From NCBI GenBank assembly GCA_964433345.1, contig CAYSQJ010000002.1, positions 248,001-312,000 on the forward strand: a DNA stretch of 64,000 nt, in the 5' to 3' direction. This document shows positions 34,753 through 45,500 of this stretch, piece after piece (position 1 is the stretch's first letter; each line of letters starts with the position of its first letter). The stretch is from Ga0077527 sp964433345. GTDB taxonomy: Bacteria; Pseudomonadota; Gammaproteobacteria; Burkholderiales; SG8-41. The notes beneath the pieces are model-generated. The model was not told where the DNA came from. It ran no database searches and saw only the letters and a program-made list of their open reading frames with translations. The translations under genes and the position numbers were made by a program.

Positions 34753-35193
34753 TCAGTAACGTGCATAAACGCTGTGGCGGCCGTCCTTGCCGACCAGCAG
34801 CACGTTGTAGCGTTGTGGCGTCGGCGACTCCATGCCCGGCGAGCCCTGCGGCATGCCGGGCACGGCAAGCCCGGCCGCGACAGGGCGCTCGGCGAGCAGG
34901 CGTTTGATTTCACGCGCCGGCACATGGCCCTCGATGGCATAACCTTCGACGACGCCGGTATGGCAGCCGCCGAGGGCTTCGGGGATGCCGCGGCGCTTGC
35001 GCTCGACGGCGGTGTCTTCGACTGCGACGGACTTCACACGGAAGCCGTTGGCGCGCAGATGATCCATCCACGCGCCGCAGCAGCCTCAACTGGGGTTCAG
35101 GTAGACCGTGACCAGTGGCGGCTCGCTGCTGTGGGCGGCACCGGTCATTGCCACAGCTGCCATTGCGATGATGAATTGACGTCGTTTAAGCAT
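34753..35193 (-). CDS. DUF411 metal-binding protein with in-frame UGA at the first conserved Cys
   Basis: The reading frame starts at ATG 35193 behind a strong GGAGGT, encodes a short export signal and the DUF411 start VTVYLNPS, and then meets TGA at 35086-35088 (codon 36). Past it the family sequence continues intact: GCCGAWMDHLRANGF, GGCHTGVVEGYAIEGHVP, LAVPGMPQGSPGME, to the stop at 34753. Family members have CGCC here, so the UGA takes the place of the first Cys (xGCC). A long hairpin starts nine bases after the UGA. Either this is a selenoprotein (U-G-C-C) or a TGC/TGT codon was lost by a point mutation or read error. The gene lies between cupredoxin and CusF-like genes. Confidence 0.75.
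35050..35076 (-). other. Candidate bacterial SECIS-like hairpin after the UGA codon
   Basis: On the minus strand GGCGCG-TG-GATG pairs with CATC-TG-CGCGCC (ten Watson-Crick pairs and two G-U pairs), leaving a GAU loop. The stem begins nine bases and the loop 21 bases after the UGA; the first loop base is G. These values fit the general bacterial SECIS pattern as I remember it, but high GC content and the conserved protein motif could produce the stem by chance. Confidence 0.4.
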
Positions 35194-35199
35194 TGCGTA

Positions 35200-35697
35200 T
35201 TACCTCCGGGTTACGTTGACTTTGCCGACCATACCGGCCTCGAAATGTCCGGGCAGCAGGCAGCCGAAATGGAATTCGCCGGCCTTGGTGAACTGCCAGA
35301 CGATGGTTTCCGTCTTGCCGGGCGGAACATGGGCCATGTACGGTTCGTCGTGTTCCATGTTGGGGAATTTCTTCATCAACTCGGCATGTTCCTTCAACTC
35401 CGCCATATTGCCGAGCACGAACTCGTGCATCACCTTGCCGGAGTTTTTGACAATGAAGCGGATGGTCTCGCCCTGCTCGATGCTGACGCTGGCGGGCGAG
35501 AAGCGCATGCGATCGCTCATGTCGACTTTGATCGTACGGTCTATCCGTTTCGGATCGCCCTGTTTGCCGAAAGTTTTTTCTTCCGGATTCAGCGCGGCCG
35601 GCTTGCTGCTTTTTTTGCCATGAGCTTCGTGTGCCCAGGCCGGCGCAGCGGATAGTGCGAGCATCAGCGTGATTGCGAGTGAGGTTCGGTAAGCCAT
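35200..35697 (-). CDS. Exported cupredoxin-domain copper protein
   Basis: A 165-residue periplasmic protein with a signal peptide ending PAWAH and a plastocyanin/azurin-like domain. Copper ligands are visible as His in KVMHEFVLG and the C-terminal set Cys-His-Met in FGCLLPGHFEAGM. The insert HAELMKKFPNMEHDEPYM is rich in Met, His and acidic residues. It lies between the multicopper oxidase and DUF411 genes and probably carries copper or electrons in the same pathway. Confidence 0.92.
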   Translation of the reverse strand: MAYRTSLAITLMLALSAAPAWAHEAHGKKSSKPAALNPEEKTFGKQGDPKRIDRTIKVDMSDRMRFSPASVSIEQGETIRFIVKNSGKVMHEFVLGNMAELKEHAELMKKFPNMEHDEPYMAHVPPGKTETIVWQFTKAGEFHFGCLLPGHFEAGMVGKVNVTRR

Positions 35698-35710
35698 TGG
35701 GGAAACCTAT

Positions 35711-35738
35711 AAAAATATTAATAAAAACAAATACTTAA
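35711..35738 (-). repeat. AT-rich intergenic element, copy B
   Basis: Read on the minus strand, TTAAGTATTTGTTTTTATTA then ATATTTTTATA, directly between the multicopper oxidase stop and the cupredoxin start. It shares a run of about 17 identical bases (ATAAAAACAAATACTTA) with copy C at 62872. Confidence 0.5.
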
Positions 35739-37111
35739 TGTTTATGTCCGGTGGCGGGCTTGCGCGCGCGGAACTCGCGGCCCGGCGTGGCTGCCGGTGC
35801 CGGCGCGGCCTTGGTCGGAGCCGGCGCCTCGCCGGTCCATTCGCGGGCTACCGTGCCCGGCGGATGCTTGTACCAGCCCGGATCCTTGTAGTCATTGCGC
35901 GCAAGGCCGTCGCGCACCTTGACCACGGTGAACATGCCGCCCATTTCCAGCGGGCCGAAGGGGCCGCTACCGGTCATCATCGGCAGCGTGTTGTCGGGCA
36001 GCGGCATTTCCATCTCGCCCATGTCGGCCATGCCGCGCTCGCCCATGACCATGTAGTCAGGCACCAGGCGCATGATTTTCTGCGCGACGCCGCGATGATC
36101 GACGCCGATCATCGTCGGCACGCCGTGGCCCATCGCGTTCATCACGTGGTGCGACTTGTGGCAATGGATGGCCCAGTCTCCCGGAACGTCCGCGGTGAAC
36201 TCGAAGGCGCGCATCTGTCCTACCGCGACGTCCACGGTGACCTCGGGCCAGCGCGCCGATTTCGGCACCCAGCCGCCGTCGGTGCAGGTGACCTCGAAAT
36301 CGTAGCCGTGCATGTGCACCGGGTGGTTGGTCATCGTCAGGTTGCCGAAGCGGATGCGCACCCGGTCGCCGGTGCGCACGACGAAGGGGTCGATGCCGGG
36401 AAAGGCGCGCGAGTTCCAGCACCACAGGTTGAAGTCGAGCATGGTGTTGACATTGGGTGTGGCGGCGCCGGGCTCGATGTCGAAGGCGTTCAGCAGGAAC
36501 ACGAAATCGCGGTCGACCTTCATGAAGTTGGGATTCTTCGGGTGCACCACCAGGAAGCCCATCATGCCCATCGCCATCTGCACCATCTCGTCGGCATGCG
36601 GGTGGTACATGAAAGTGCCGGACTTTTTCATCTCGAACTCGTAGACGAAGGTCTTGCCTGCGGGAATCTGCGGCTGGGTCAGTCCGCCGACGCCGTCCAT
36701 GCCGTTGGGCAGCAGGATGCCGTGCCAGTGGATGGTGGTGTGCTCGGGCAGCCTGTTGGTGACGAAAATGCGCACCTTGTCGCCTTCGACGCACTCGATG
36801 GTCGGCCCCGGCGACTGGCCGTTGTAGCCCCAGAGGTTGGCGGTCATGCCGGGCGCGATCTGGCGGCGCACCGGTTCGGCAACGAGGTGGAATTCCTTCC
36901 AGCCGCGGTTCATGCGCCAGGGCAGGGTCCAGCCGTTCAATGTGACCACCGGGTTGTAGGGACGGCCGTTTGCGGGGGCAAGCGGCGGCTGGGTGTCGGG
37001 TTTCGACTGCATCGGTGCCTCGGGTACGGCGCCCTGTGCGGCGCGGCTGACCGTGGCGGCGCCGAGCAAGGCGGCACCGGAGGCGCGCAGGAAATTTCTG
37101 CGATTGTTCAT
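35735..37111 (-). CDS. Multicopper oxidase (copper resistance, Tat-exported)
   Basis: Periplasmic oxidase of 458 residues, with a twin-arginine signal (NNRRNFLRASGAALLG). Copper motifs are complete: HWHG, HPHADEM, HPVHMHGYDFEV and the type 1/type 3 motif HCHKSHHVMNAM. Met- and Gly-rich stretches near the C-terminus (GERGMADMGEMEMPLPD) may bind extra copper. Likely oxidises Cu(I) to Cu(II) or related substrates. Part of the minus-strand copper operon between tolC-like and cupredoxin genes. Confidence 0.94.
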   Translation of the reverse strand: MNNRRNFLRASGAALLGAATVSRAAQGAVPEAPMQSKPDTQPPLAPANGRPYNPVVTLNGWTLPWRMNRGWKEFHLVAEPVRRQIAPGMTANLWGYNGQSPGPTIECVEGDKVRIFVTNRLPEHTTIHWHGILLPNGMDGVGGLTQPQIPAGKTFVYEFEMKKSGTFMYHPHADEMVQMAMGMMGFLVVHPKNPNFMKVDRDFVFLLNAFDIEPGAATPNVNTMLDFNLWCWNSRAFPGIDPFVVRTGDRVRIRFGNLTMTNHPVHMHGYDFEVTCTDGGWVPKSARWPEVTVDVAVGQMRAFEFTADVPGDWAIHCHKSHHVMNAMGHGVPTMIGVDHRGVAQKIMRLVPDYMVMGERGMADMGEMEMPLPDNTLPMMTGSGPFGPLEMGGMFTVVKVRDGLARNDYKDPGWYKHPPGTVAREWTGEAPAPTKAAPAPAATPGREFRARKPATGHKH

Positions 37112-37125
37112 GATCTGTTCCTTGT

Positions 37126-38541
37126 TCAGTGTCCGGCTTCGGCCGCTGCGGCTGTCGCGCGCAGGTTGCCGCCGGGTGCGGCGATGGCGCCGGGCGATTT
37201 GCCGTTGATGGCGAACTGCAGCGTGTTGTCGGCGATCCAGAAATCGCGCTGCGCCTCGATGCTGCTGATCACGGCGCCGACCTGTTGCCGCGATTCCGCG
37301 AGCAGTTCGAATACGCTCATCAGCATGCCGTTGTAGCGCAGCAGCGTTTCCTCGGCGATGCGCGCGCGCAGCGGCACCACCTCCTCGCGGTAGTGTCGTG
37401 CGAGGTCGTAGGCAGTGCGCCAGGCGCCGTACGCCTCGCGCACTTCGGAGCGCGCACGCACGGCGAGGTCAGCCGCGCGATTGGCCGCCTGCATGTAAAT
37501 GTGCTCGGCGCGGGCGTTGCGCGCGGTGCCGAAATCGAATATCGGCAGCCGCAGCTCGATCTCGTAACCGGTCTGGCGCGGTTCACCGCTTTCGCTGTTG
37601 CGCATGTACTTCGCCTCGAGCACGCTGAACCAGCCGGTGGTCCGGGTCAGGCCCAGGGTGCCGGCGATGTTCGCGGCATCCTGCATCGCGCCCTGCACAT
37701 CGAGGCGCTGGCGCATCGCCTGCTGCTCGATGTCCGCTATCTCGCGCAGTGCCGGCGGCAGTTCCGGCAGCCGATCGGGCAGGCGGTAGGCGATGTCCGG
37801 TCCCCACAGGCCCATCAGGCGGGTGAGCTGTTCGCGCGCGGCGAGTGCGGCCTGGCGCGAGCGCGCGAGCTGGGTCGCGGCATCGGCGTAGAAAGCCTGT
37901 TCGCGCGCCTGGTCGAGCGCGCTGAAATTGCCGGCACGGACCATGCGTCGCGCCAGTTCCGCCGCGGCTTCCGCCGCGTCGCGGACCTGTACGGCATAGG
38001 CGGCCGACTGCTGCGCGGCGACGGCCTGGATCCAGGCGCGACGGGTGTCGGCGGCGACCTGCAGGATGTCGGCGGTAAGCCGGTTCTGCGCGAGCTGGAA
38101 ACGTTCGGTCTCGATGCGCGTGCGCACCGGCATGGTCAGCAGTCCAAGAAGGTCGAAGATGAAGGCGCGCTCGTATTCAACGACGTCGCCGCGATGCGTG
38201 CGGCCGAAGGAGAAACCGGGATTGCGCAGGCGGCCGGCCTGTACGAGGTCGGCTTCGGCGATGCCCAGCTCGGCGTACTGGGCCTGCAGTCCGCGGTTGT
38301 TGAGCAGCGCGACCTGGACAGCGGCATCGGCGGTCAGCGGCTGTTGTGCCAGCAGCTTGCGTACTGCTTCGGCGGCACGATCGGCATCGGCGTCGCTGCG
38401 GATCCACGGCGCCTCTTGAGTGAGGCCGCGGGCGGAGAGTGCATCGCCGATCTGGCGCGTGCCGCCGTCTTCCGAGAAGCTGGCGCAGCCGCCCAGCAAC
38501 AGGGCAGTCGCCGCAATCATGAACTTTTGCAGCGTGTTCAT
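37126..38541 (-). CDS. TolC/CusC-family outer membrane lipoprotein
   Basis: Outer membrane efflux or copper-resistance channel protein of 471 residues. The N-terminus is a lipoprotein signal with lipobox LGGCAS. The body is alpha-helical with two OEP-like halves (LLAQQPLTADAAVQVALLNN and later LRLPIFDFGTARNARAEHIY). No RND pump or adaptor gene lies next to it in this operon, so it may work in copper resistance without a classical CusBA. It overlaps the upstream small gene by four bases. Confidence 0.92.
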   Translation of the reverse strand: MNTLQKFMIAATALLLGGCASFSEDGGTRQIGDALSARGLTQEAPWIRSDADADRAAEAVRKLLAQQPLTADAAVQVALLNNRGLQAQYAELGIAEADLVQAGRLRNPGFSFGRTHRGDVVEYERAFIFDLLGLLTMPVRTRIETERFQLAQNRLTADILQVAADTRRAWIQAVAAQQSAAYAVQVRDAAEAAAELARRMVRAGNFSALDQAREQAFYADAATQLARSRQAALAAREQLTRLMGLWGPDIAYRLPDRLPELPPALREIADIEQQAMRQRLDVQGAMQDAANIAGTLGLTRTTGWFSVLEAKYMRNSESGEPRQTGYEIELRLPIFDFGTARNARAEHIYMQAANRAADLAVRARSEVREAYGAWRTAYDLARHYREEVVPLRARIAEETLLRYNGMLMSVFELLAESRQQVGAVISSIEAQRDFWIADNTLQFAINGKSPGAIAAPGGNLRATAAAAEAGH

Positions 38542-38837
38542 TTTGCGGGCTCCATTTTGTGTCCGGCATGGCTGCCGGTGTTGCCGGTGGCCGCGGTACC
38601 GCTGCGCAGAATGCCGATATGCCCGCCGACACGGCCGACCTCGTCATTCAGTTCACGCCATGGTCCGGGCTTTTCGGTTCCCAGCGGCTGGTAGCCGGTG
38701 AAGGCCGAGGCGTAGGCCGGCGCAGGCACCGCCGCCGAAGGATCGGCCGGGTGCTTGCGTTCCGTTTGTTGCGCTGCCGCCGGCGACAGCCAGACGGCAG
38801 CCATCGCGCAGCACAGTGCTGCGAGTTTCGCTTGCAT
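38538..38837 (-). CDS. Small exported protein at the head of the copper operon
   Basis: A 99-residue protein with a signal peptide ending PAAAQ. The mature part is short, proline- and alanine-rich, and has the segment YASAFTGYQPLGTEKPGPWRE and a C-terminal HAGHKMEP with potential copper ligands. Similar small proteins are found before TolC-like copper genes; function unknown. The start at 38837 was chosen for the signal peptide. Its stop overlaps the TolC-like start. Confidence 0.78.
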   Translation of the reverse strand: MQAKLAALCCAMAAVWLSPAAAQQTERKHPADPSAAVPAPAYASAFTGYQPLGTEKPGPWRELNDEVGRVGGHIGILRSGTAATGNTGSHAGHKMEPAK

Positions 38838-38923
38838 GTGATTCCCCGATGCAGGTTGCGGGCGGGTAACTGCCCGACATGACGCCTCCAGACCGGCAGG
38901 CGCCGTTACAGGTCGAAAGGGGG

Positions 38924-39286
38924 TCAGGCCCGAGGTGGGCGCTGGGGCAGTTCGGGGATATACAGCGTGGAGAGTGAAGAGACGCGTGACACCAGCACGG
39001 GCGGCAATTCGGCGACGCCGGCATTCATGGACGGTGCGCCCGCGGACACTACGTGGTGACAACAGGAATGGCCGCCGGATGATTCCGCGGGGGCGCTGTC
39101 GCTCTGGTGGTGTTGGTCCGGGGTGCCAATCGCAGGTGCGCGGTGCTCATGGTGCTGATCATGTCCGTCACCGTGCTTGGTCTGCGTATCGGTGCAGGAG
39201 GCCATCGCCGGCGTGTACGCGGCAAGGCCCTGCACGGGCAGGGCAAACAACAGGACGGCGACCAGCAGTGCACGCAAGCGGTTCAT
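38924..39286 (-). CDS. CopL-like exported His-rich protein
   Basis: A 120-residue protein with a signal peptide ending GLAAY and a His-rich central part (KHGDGHDQHHEHRAP, then GGHSCCHHVVSAG). The length and layout resemble CopL-type metal-binding regulatory proteins that precede copper-resistance operons. It heads the minus-strand copper genes. Another protein of this type lies at 51571-51975. Divergent from the adhesin gene. Confidence 0.75.
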   Translation of the reverse strand: MNRLRALLVAVLLFALPVQGLAAYTPAMASCTDTQTKHGDGHDQHHEHRAPAIGTPDQHHQSDSAPAESSGGHSCCHHVVSAGAPSMNAGVAELPPVLVSRVSSLSTLYIPELPQRPPRA

Positions 39287-39578
39287 CGGGCGCGAGTGTA
39301 AGTGAATCCTGAATTTTCCTGCAATCGGCAATCTGACCCGCAAGCGAAGATTTGGTTCGTATTCATGGAGCGCCCCGGTTCATGAGGGGTGTGCATTTTT
39401 GGTCGATGGCTACATTGGTTAATTATCTGATACTGATGGAATTTTGAAATCGAGTGTCGAAAACTCAACCGAAACGACGAAAAGTCATCAAAACTGAGGG
39501 TCAAAATTAAGTCTTAACATATTGTAAATAATGACTTTTTTCACTTTTTTTTGAGGCGGGTATCGCTACACTACCCGC

Positions 39579-42500
39579 ATGCGAAAATTTTCCAAAAACA
39601 AGTTGCTTCCCCGGCTGTCAGTGCTCGCCGTCGCCGCCTGCTTCAGCGGTGCCGCACTGGCCAACCCGACCAACCCGACGGTGGTGCATGGCACGGCGAC
39701 GTTCCAGCAAGCCGGCAACATCCTCAACATCACCAACAGCGCCAACGCCATCATCAACTGGGGCTCGTTCTCGATCAACGTCGGTGAACTGACCCGTTTC
39801 ATCCAGCCCTCGGCACTGTCGGCGGTACTGAACCGCGTCACCGGCCAGGACCCCTCGGCCATCCTCGGCGCCCTGCAGTCCAACGGCCGCGTGTTTCTGG
39901 TCAACCCCAACGGTATCGTCTTCGGCGCCGGCGCCCAGATCGACGTCGCCGGACTGGTGGCCTCGACGCTGAACCTCAGCAACGAAGACTTCCTCAACAA
40001 CCGCATGCGCTTCACCGACGGCGCCGGTGCCGGCAGCATCGTCAACCAGGGCCAGATCACCGGCGGCAGCGTCTACCTGGTGGGCAAAGCCGTCAGCAAC
40101 AACGGGCTGATCACCAGTCCCAACGGCGAAGTGATCCTCGCCGCGGGCAACAGCGTCGAGCTGGTCAACCCCGGCACCCCCAACCTGCGGGTGGAAGTCA
40201 CCGCCCCGGATAACGAAGCCCGCAACCTCGGCACCATCAGCGCCGAAGCCAGACGCATCGGCATCTACGCCGGGTTGATCAATAACTCCGGCACGCTCAA
40301 CGCCAGCAGCGCCGTGGTCGAAGGTGGCCGCATCCTGCTCAAGGCCACGCAGAACATCGAAACCACGGCCAGCAGCACGATCAGCGCCAGTGGCAGCACG
40401 GGCGGCACGGTCGCCCTGCAGTCGGGCGATACCACTCTGGTCGAAGGCGAGATCGCGGCAACGGGCAGCAGCGGCACGGGCGGCACAGTACAAATTCTCG
40501 GCGACCGGGTGGGCCTCATCGGCAGCGCCAGCATCGACGCCTCGGGCGAGACCGGCGGCGGCACGGTGCTGGTGGGGGGCGACTTCCAGGGGGCGAACCC
40601 GGAAGTGCAGAACGCCCAGCGTACCTACGTCGGCCCGGAGGTCACGATCAAGGCTGATGCGATCAACGAAGGCGACGGCGGCAAGGTCATTGTCTGGGCG
40701 GATGGCGATACGCGTTATTCCGGATCGATCAGCGCGCGCGGCGCAGGAAGCGGCAATGGCGGTCTGGTGGAGGTGTCCGGTAAACACCTGCTGGCTTTCC
40801 ACGGACGCGTCGAAGTCGGTGCGGAAAGCGGCGTGGGTGGTCGCGTGCTGCTCGATCCGCAGGACATCCTGCTCAACACTTCGGCCCAGCCGACGCCACC
40901 CGGCAATCCCGACGGGGTTCCGGATGTTGCTTTCGGGGATGCGCCGGATCCTGGCGCCTACACCATCCAGATAGCAGACGTCACCGGATTTTCGGAACTG
41001 TATCTGCAGGCCACTCGCGATATTACCGTCGCCAATGCGGTGACCATGGGTGCCGGCAACAGCATCCGGCTCGAGGCGAACAACAACATTACTGTCAACA
41101 CCGGCGCGACGATGAGAGTGTCGGGGGCCGGCTCGATCACGCTGACCGCGGATGCCGACAGCTCCGGTGTGGGCAGCGTATCGCTCGGTGCCGGCCTGGT
41201 GGCGCGCGAGGGCGGCATCACAATCAGCGGTGCCGGCGTGACCAGCACTGCCGCAGGCACCATCGTCACCACCGGTGCCGGCAACCTCGACGCAGGCCAT
41301 GTGACGATCAACGCCAGCGGTACGGTCAATCTGCTTGGAGCCATCACCGCAAGCGGCGGCACGGCTACCGGCGGCAATCCCGGACGCAACGGCGGCAATG
41401 TCACCATCAATGCGGCCGGAGCAAGTACCGCGGCGATCACTGCCAATGGTTCGACAGGCAATGGTGCCGGACTGAACCAGCAGGGCGGCGCCGGCGGAAC
41501 GATCACGATCAACTCGACTGGTGGTGTGACCACCGGTGCGCTGGGCGCATCCGGCGGTAACGCGAGCACCACCAACGCCACAGCCGGAGCCGGCGGCTCG
41601 ATAGCGATCAACAACAGCGTTGCTGGAGACGTGACAACCGGAACCTTGACCGCACGCAACGGATCGGCGACGGGTTCCGGAATCGGCGGTGCTGCCGGCA
41701 GCATCATGGTGACGAACACGGCCGGCGACATCAGTACCGCGGCGATCAGTGCCGCGGGCAACGCCAAGGGCGCAGGCGGCAATGTCATTTTGGATGCCGG
41801 CGGCGATGTACAGGTCACGGGAGCAATTTCCACTTCCGGCGGTATAGGGCGCGGCGTAACGCCCGGCGCTAGCGCGGGTAATCTGACCATCAGCGGCGTC
41901 AACCGCACGATCAGCGGTGCCATTACCGCGAGTGGCGGTGCCGGACTCGGTGCGAATCAGGATGGCGGCGCCGCGGGTGTGGTCAGCATCACCGGCAACG
42001 GCACACTGTCCACGGCCGGCATAACCGCGAGAACGGGCAATGCAACCGGGTCAGGGGCCAGCGGCGGTGTCGGCAGCATCACGCTGTCCGGCAGCACGGT
42101 GACCGCGGGCGCGCTGACGACCAGCGGCGGCTCCAACGGCGGTGCCGGCGCGATCAGTGTGACCGCAGCCAGCGGCCTGCTGAACCTGACGGGCAACCTG
42201 GCGGCCAGCGGGGGTGCTGCGGTTTCCGGAAACGCAGGCAACGACGGGGGTGCCGTCGAGCTGACGGGCGTGGGTGTAACGACGTTGGGCCTGACCGCCA
42301 GCGGCTCCAATGGCACGGGGGCAAACCAGTCTGGCGGCGCCGGCGGATCCATCACCGTCAATTCGACCGGTGGCGTGACGACGGGTGCTGTGACGGCATC
42401 GGGCGGCAATGCGACGGCGACCAACGGCAACGGCGGTGCGGCCGGCAGCATTGCACTCAACAACAGTGTCGCCGGCAATGTCGCAACCACCACGCTCACG

Positions 42501-45500
42501 GCGCGCAACGGTTCGGCGAAGGGTTCCGGTGTCGGCGGCGCGGCGGGCAGCATCGCCGTGAACAACGCGGCGGGCAACATCAACACGACGGCGCTGAGTA
42601 CCGCGGGCAACATCAAGGGTGCCGGCGGCAGCATCACGCTGGGTGCCGGCGGCAACGTGCAGGTCACGGGCACGGTCTCGACCTCGGGCGGTGGCGGCAC
42701 GGGCACGACAGCAGGTGCAAATGCCGGCAACCTGACCATCACCGGCGTGAACCGCGCGATCACGGGCGCGATCACTGCCAGCGGCGGCGCCGGACTGGGT
42801 GCAAATCAGAACGGTGGCGCTGCGGGTGCAGTCAATATCACCGGCAGCGGAACGCTGTCCACGGCGGGAATCACTGCAAGAACGGGCAATGCAACGGGTA
42901 CAGGCGCGGGCGGGACTGCCGGCAGCATCACGCTGTCCGGCAGCGCGATCACGGCCACGGGCGCGCTGACGACGACCGGCGGCAGCAATGGCGCCGGCGG
43001 CAATATATCGGCGACCACGACGGCCGGTTCGCTGAACGTGAACGGGGCGGTGACCACCAGTGGCGGCGCAGTGGTGGCCGGCAACAGTGGTAACGCGGGC
43101 GGCCAGATCCAGTTGGCCGGAGCGGGCGGCGTGACGACGCTGGCACTGACCGGTGCCGGCACGGCAGGCAATGGTGCAGGTCGGTCGGGCGGTGCCGGTG
43201 GCAGCGTTAACGTCAGTTCGTCGGCTGGCAACCTGGTGGTCGGCGCGATCAACGTATCCGGTGGCGCAGCCGGGAGTGGCACGGCTGGCGGTGGCAACGG
43301 CGGCACGGTGCTGCTTGATGCAGGCGGCGCTTCGCCTTCGATTACCCATTCGGGGATTTCCGCGGTGGGCGGCAATCCGGCAGGCGCCGGCATCGCAGGC
43401 AACGGCGGCAATGTGACCGTGAGCGACAACGCGCTGCTGGCCGCAAACACGTTGATCAATGCCAGTCCCGGTACCGGCGGAACCGGTGGCGATGTGATGT
43501 TCTCGGGCAGTGTCAATTCGTCCAGCGCCGCGCGCACCCTGACGGTCAACACGACGGGAACCACGACTTTTGACGGCGCAGTGGGCGGCGGTCTTGCACT
43601 CGCGAGCCTGACAACCAACGCCGGTGGCAGCACCGTCATCGGCGGCGGGGCGGTGACCACCACCGGCAACCAGAGCTGGGGTGATGCGGTGACGCTGACG
43701 GCCGATACCGTGCTCACCGGCGCGACACCGACCTTTACATCGACAGTGAATGGCGGAGGATTCAATCTCAGGCTTGATTACAGCGGCCTGACCACGCTCA
43801 ACGGCACAAACTTCACAGGCATCCGTGATCTTGAGACCGGCAATGGCGGCACGACCCGCATTGCCGGCACGTTGACGACTTCCGGCAACCAGACCTACAA
43901 CGACGCGGTGCTGCTGACCGCCGCGACCACGCTGAATGCCACCGGTGTCGCTTTTGCCGGCACGGTGAACTCTTCCGGCGCAGCACGTGCGCTGACGGTC
44001 AACTCTGTCGGCACCACTAGTTTTGGCGGAGCAGTGGGCAATACAGGGGCCCTGGCTGCGATCACCACTGATGCCGGCGGCAACACCGTGATCGGCGGCA
44101 ATGTGACGGCGAGCAATGCTGCAATCAACTTCGGCGATGCGGTAACTCTGGCCGCAGGCAGCACCATCAATGCCGGCAACGGCGCGGTGACCTTTGGCGG
44201 CACGGTGGACGGAGCGCAGGCGCTGACTGTCAACAGCACTGGCATAACCACTTTCAACGGCGCCGTCGGCAGCACCGCGGCGCTGGCCAGCCTGAATACC
44301 AACGCCGGCGGCAGCACGCGCATCGGTGCCGGTATCGCCACCACGGGCAATCAGGGTTATGCCGATGCGGTCGTGCTCACCGGCAACAGCGTGCTGAGCG
44401 GCGCAACACCGGCATTTGCATCGACGGTCAGCGGTGCTGGTTTTGACCTGACGCTGGATTTCAGCGGCAATACCGCGATCAATGGTGCGACGTTCACTGG
44501 CATCCGGGATCTCGCTACTGGTAACGGCGGCAATACCCAGCTGAGCGGCACGATCACCACCTCCGGCTCGCAGAACTATGGCGACTCGGTGAGCACTGCC
44601 GGGCCCGTGACTTTGAATGCTGGTGGGCAGGTCGCAGCCACCGGCACGGTGACAGCCACTGCGGGCCTGCTGACGTTGAACGCGGGCGGCAGCATTGTCA
44701 TGAATGCCGCCGGCAATGATTTCGGCACCGTGCAGGCGTCGGCGACCGGCAACGTGGCGCTGACCGACGTCAACAACCTGATCATGAATTCGGCAAGTGC
44801 GGGCGGATCGCTGCAGATCGCGGCCAGCGGCAATCTGACCTTGAATGGTGCCGTCAATGCTGCAGCGACCGGCGATGCCATCGTGCTCGCCGCCGGGGGC
44901 AATTTTGTCAACAACGCGGGTGCGGCCGCGCTCAATACGCCATCCGGCCGCTGGCTGGTGTATACCGCCGACCCGGAAACTGCGGTCTTTGGCGGTCTCA
45001 TCAGCGGCAATGCGGGCCTGTGGTCGCAGACCTTTTCCGGCAATCCGCCGGCAAGTCTTGCTGTCGGCGGCAACCGCTACCTGTTTGCTTCAGGGCGCGT
45101 GCTGACCGTAACCGCCGGCGATGCGGTCAAGATATATGGTGATGATCTGACCGGATTGCTGGCCGCTTTTTCGGTCTCCGGTTTTAACATCAACACCTAC
45201 GGCGGTGCGATCCTCGCGGACAGCGGTGCCGAAGCTGTTTCCGGGGCGCCGCACCTGGCTTCGCCGGGCACTGCGCCCGGCGCTGGCGTCATCGGCGCAC
45301 CTTATGCCATCACGGCCGGTGCCGGCACGCTGCAGAGCCCGCTGGGCTACAGCTTCGATTTCGGCGCTCCGGGGCAGCTGACGGTGGCGCCGGCATCGTT
45401 GACGGTGGTCGCTAACGATGCCGTTCGAGCTTATGGCGAGCAGAATCCGCCGTTCAGTGCCACTTACATCGGGCTGCGTGCGGGTGATACCGCGGCGGGA

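Noticed and set aside
38538..39062. Longer 174-residue version of the small exported protein
   Set aside because: The extra N-terminal part has no signal peptide and is compositionally noncoding; the start at 38837 fits the signal peptide.
41331..43240. Repeats in the adhesin as a CRISPR array or transposon
   Set aside because: The repeats are in frame, about 850 bases long and coding; no short direct repeat-spacer pattern and no transposase.
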